Source: Xenorhabdus griffiniae (GTDB lineage: Bacteria > Pseudomonadota > Gammaproteobacteria > Enterobacterales > Enterobacteriaceae). Taken from it: DNA of 64,000 nt. How positions within the stretch are numbered: position 1 is the stretch's first letter; every line of letters begins with the position of its first letter. The notes beneath the pieces are model-generated. The model made no database searches. It saw only the letters and a program-made list of their open reading frames with translations, and was not told the origin of the DNA. Made by a program: the position numbers and the translations under genes. Below are positions 62,200 to 64,000 of the stretch, piece after piece. The DNA is taken from the NCBI RefSeq assembly GCF_037265215.1, contig NZ_CP147737.1, positions 1,954,001 to 2,018,000 of the forward strand, given 5' to 3'.

Positions 62200-64000
62200 A
62201 ACACGCTGCGAACCTCGATTTTCCAGCCGATATTACGCAGTTCTTCGATCAGGCTGACAATCATCAGCGAATGGCCGCCGAGTTCAAAGAAATGGTCATG
62301 GCGGCTGACTTGTTTCAGATCTAAGAGTTTTTGCCAAATCTGTGCCAGGGCGATTTCTCTCTCACCGACGGGCGTGGCATAGATGCGGGCGACGACGGCT
62401 GATAAATCCGGGGCCGGCAGCGCCTGACGGTTAAGTTTGCCATTGGGGGTGAGCGGGAACGTGTCTAACATAACAAACGCACTGGGTAACATGTATTCAG
62501 CAAGATGCTGGGTCAGTTGCTGGCGCAGTTCAGCCGGCACCAGTTCAATCCCCTCCAAGGGCCGCAGATAGGCCACCAGCTTTTTCTGGCCTGGCTCATC
62601 TTCGCGCGCCAGCACGACCGCTTCGCGTACGCCGTCACATTGCCTCAGTTTGGCTTCGATTTCCCCCAGTTCAATACGGAAGCCCCGTAACTTGACCTGA
62701 AAATCATTGCGGCCAAGGTATTCGATATTGCCATCGGGCAGCCAGCGGGCCAGATCGCCGGTTTTGTACATGCGGGCATCGGGCTCTGAAGAAAACGGAT
62801 CGGGCAGGAAGCGTTCGGCGGTCAGTTCAGGGCGATTGAGGTAACCGCGGGCTACGCCGTCACCGGCAATATGGATTTCACCTGTTACCCCGATAGGAAC
62901 CGGTTGACCTTGCGTATCCAAAATATAAATTTGGGTATTCGCGATGGGGTGACCTATGGGGATTTTTCTGTTTTTACGTTCAACGTCCTCGTCTTCCATA
63001 ACAGGAATTTCATAGGCGGTGGCAAACGTGGTTGTCTCGGTTGGCCCATACACATGCAGTAAGTGTCTGGGGGGATGTTCGGTTCTGAGACGAATAGCCG
63101 GACGGTTATCCGTCTGTTCACCGCCGAACAGGACATAACGTAAGCCAGAGAGGGATGGCCCAATGAGATCCGCGTATTGGTTAAACAGGGCAGTGGTCAA
63201 GAACAGGGCAGTGACACCTTCCGCTGACAGACACTGACCAAACAGCGTGGGCTGGAGCAAGACTTTTTCCGGGATAAGCACAATACGCGCCCCATGCACC
63301 AGCCCCGCCCATATTTCCCAGGTGGCGGCGTCAAATGAAACATTGGCGCAATGAGCAATACAGTCGTCAGGGCCAATCTCAGCAAAGCCACTGTTAATGA
63401 TAAGACGCAGGACATTGCGATGTTCGACCATCACGCCTTTGGGTTGTCCCGTTGAGCCGGAGGTGTAAATCACATAAGCCAGATGGCGTGATGTTAGCCC
63501 CAATATCTGGGCTTGCGGATTGTGCGTTGGCTGGGTTTCCAGCAATGCTTCTGTGTCATCAAGCACGATGACCGGCACCGTTACAGTGACGCTGTCACGC
63601 AATCTGTCGTATTGTGCGGTCTGGGTGAGTAACACCACCGGGGCGGCATCGTCCAGCATATAAGCCAGCCGGTCGGTGGGATAAGCCGGATCGAGCGGCA
63701 CATAAGCGCCGCCAGCCTTAAGAATGCCGAGTAAGCCCACAATAGTATCCAGACTGCGTTCAGCACAAATCGCTACTCGATCATCCGGCCGCACGCCGAC
63801 AGTTATCAGGGAATGGGCCAACTGATTCGCGCGATGATTTAACTCACTGTAGCTCAGGGTCTGGTCTTCATAGACGACCGCAATGCGGTCAGGATGCTGT
63901 GCCGCTTGTGCTTCAAACAGCGAGTGGATCAACGTGTTTTGCGGGAAATCGGCCTGAGTGGCATTAAAATCCACCAGCAGTTGTTGCCGTTCTGAGGCGG
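58770..64000 (-). CDS. Upstream NRPS of line A, C-terminal two modules (partial)
   Basis: The frame is open to the right edge, so the start is outside the window; about 1742 C-terminal residues are visible. Order from the edge: linker and complete A domain (code DAWFLGVTFK, Ile/Val/Leu); T (GGHSL near 62275); dual-type C with altered first motif HYRMQAQGD (~61957) and intact HHLVSDH (~61600); A domain (code DAWWLGGTFK, Val); T (near 58998); and a C-terminal docking tail with STEELMAIL. Core A8 of the last module reads RIEPGEIE, Leu to Pro. The stop TGA overlaps the ATG of the next synthetase, so the two are translationally coupled and the next protein accepts the chain. At least one more upstream domain (a condensation domain) must lie beyond the edge. 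Confidence 0.94.
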   Translation of the reverse strand, partial: ASERQQLLVDFNATQADFPQNTLIHSLFEAQAAQHPDRIAVVYEDQTLSYSELNHRANQLAHSLITVGVRPDDRVAICAERSLDTIVGLLGILKAGGAYVPLDPAYPTDRLAYMLDDAAPVVLLTQTAQYDRLRDSVTVTVPVIVLDDTEALLETQPTHNPQAQILGLTSRHLAYVIYTSGSTGQPKGVMVEHRNVLRLIINSGFAEIGPDDCIAHCANVSFDAATWEIWAGLVHGARIVLIPEKVLLQPTLFGQCLSAEGVTALFLTTALFNQYADLIGPSLSGLRYVLFGGEQTDNRPAIRLRTEHPPRHLLHVYGPTETTTFATAYEIPVMEDEDVERKNRKIPIGHPIANTQIYILDTQGQPVPIGVTGEIHIAGDGVARGYLNRPELTAERFLPDPFSSEPDARMYKTGDLARWLPDGNIEYLGRNDFQVKLRGFRIELGEIEAKLRQCDGVREAVVLAREDEPGQKKLVAYLRPLEGIELVPAELRQQLTQHLAEYMLPSAFVMLDTFPLTPNGKLNRQALPAPDLSAVVARIYATPVGEREIALAQIWQKLLDLKQVSRHDHFFELGGHSLMIVSLIEELRNIGWKIEVRSVFASPVLADMAQAIQQGGSTFVVPPNLIPEDCTAITPDMLPLVSLSQAEIDAIVATVSGGTSNVQDIYPLAPLQEGILFHYRMQAQGDTYLLQSLLAFNSRDRLASFLAALQQVINRHDILRTAVYWQGLEQPVQVVWRQAQLTIHEFIPATPDDIPAQLQADTDPRQHRINLNHAPLFAADIAHDPLQNEWLLALRFHHLVSDHMTLDLIFAEIAQILQGQQTLPAALPYRNFIAQILNAPATEHEAYFRAQLADIDAPTAPFGVLSIPDNQTLSDGNAITEARLSLPAELAEAIRSQARRLGINQSVLFHVAWAQVLAHTSGRDDVVFGSVLLGRLQGGAGVGQILGMFINTLPVRVSLADRSVQTVVQATYDNLMSLLEHEQAPLALAQSCSGVAQPMPLFSSLLNYRHSQANDANAVNIWSDMRVVATQERTNYPITLSIDDLGVGFHLTIHTVADIDPVRVAHYLLTAIRGLIDALVHHPQQMILAVPILPTAERQQVLADFNATQVDFPQGALIHQLFETQAEQHADTIAVVCENQTLSYGELNQRANRLAHHLIALGVRPDDRVAICAERSLDTIVGLLGILKAGGAYVPLDPAYPTDRLAYMLEDAAPVVLLTQTAQFDRLHRSVSATVPIIVLDSQETHPIPSPNPRVLNLTSQNLAYVIYTSGSTGQPKGVMVEHRSVNRLVINSAYADISTSDCVAHCANIAFDASTWEIWSALLNGARLHIVPQSVLLDPKRLCNSLLKGQVTALWLTVGLFNEYLDSLKPLFGQLRYLLTGGDVLDPRKIQQVQRAVSQPVHLINGYGPTETTTFASTYEITSPVDVTRSIPIGRPIANTRIYILDTRGQPVPIGVAGEIHIAGDGVARGYLNRPELTAERFLADPFSQNPDARMYKTGDIGRWLPDGNIEYLGRNDFQVKLRGFRIEPGEIEAKLMQCDGVHEAIVLMREDTLLDNTGSQRRLVAYLIPQTGVELVPTELHQQLAQHLAGYMLPGAFVILDTFPLTPNGKLDRQALPAPDASAMVVRHYEAPINEEEIMLAQIWQDLLGLERIGRHDNFFELGGHSLLIAQLATRIQDEFLVDIPISSLFLSPQLAEQADIILTTQLDAIGNSNIELLEDELDLMSTEELMAILGGDNNK
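62200..64000 (-). other. Line A module (A-T visible), predicted Ile/Val/Leu
   Basis: The A domain is complete in the window and its condensation domain is off the edge. The code is DAWFLGVTFK. The A core from the VEHRNVLRLI stretch to the HVYGPTETTTFATAYEI stretch is almost identical to that of module B1. Confidence 0.75.

Noticed and set aside
4806..64000. Long direct repeats with ~3.2 kb spacing as possible mobile elements or assembly errors
   Set aside because: The spacing equals one C-A-T module and the frame is kept throughout, so they are modular NRPS coding sequence. Misassembly between near-identical A domains remains a small risk.

Overview
The window looks like chromosomal DNA from an entomopathogenic enterobacterium of the Xenorhabdus/Photorhabdus type. 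This rests on a flagellar flgL end, AT-rich intergenic DNA carrying a recurrent palindromic repeat, and very large nonribosomal peptide synthetase (NRPS) genes with dual epimerization/condensation domains and tandem thioesterases. The genus is inferred, not proven.

Layout. Positions 2-655 (+) hold the 3' end of flgL. Positions 821-2876 (-) hold a glutathione-dependent formaldehyde detoxification pair: frmA (S-hydroxymethylglutathione dehydrogenase) then fghA (S-formylglutathione hydrolase). Positions 3578-4660 (+) hold sfnG, an FMNH2-dependent dimethylsulfone monooxygenase whose reaction releases formaldehyde, so the divergent neighbours make metabolic sense together. Positions 4806-64000 (-) are almost entirely NRPS genes. 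All are read right to left and together carry 17 adenylation modules.

The NRPS region contains two paralogous assembly lines in tandem. Line A starts beyond the right edge. It comprises the C-terminal two modules of one synthetase (58770-64000, partial), a four-module synthetase ending in two thioesterases (44200-58773), and a PLP-dependent aspartate decarboxylase (42480-44153). Specificity codes read by eye give ...Ile/Val/Leu - Val | Ala - beta-Ala - Pro - Val - TE-TE. The decarboxylase plausibly supplies the beta-alanine. This composition recalls the xenoamicin family (XabABCD, hydrophobic acylated tridecadepsipeptides of Xenorhabdus), as I remember it. Line B is complete in the window: a seven-module synthetase with a starter-type condensation domain (19520-42184), coupled to a four-module synthetase ending in a second, near-identical TE-TE (4806-19520). 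It predicts an acylated undecapeptide, roughly acyl-Ile/Leu/Val - D-hydrophobic - Ile/Leu/Val - D-(Asx-like) - (Asx-like) - D-Tyr/Phe - hydrophobic - D-Val - D-Ser - D-hydrophobic - Glu/Gln. I cannot match line B to a known product, and it is the best candidate for an undescribed system here.

The two lines share docking elements, several almost identical adenylation domains and the TE didomain. This suggests duplication followed by domain exchange, and leaves open cross-talk between lines. Copies of a palindromic repeat with a CTCCCC-type hairpin sit in the intergenic gaps, including between the two lines and just downstream of line B, where they may act as terminators. No MbtH protein, separate epimerase domain, transporter, regulator, tRNA, rRNA, CRISPR array or insertion sequence was recognised.
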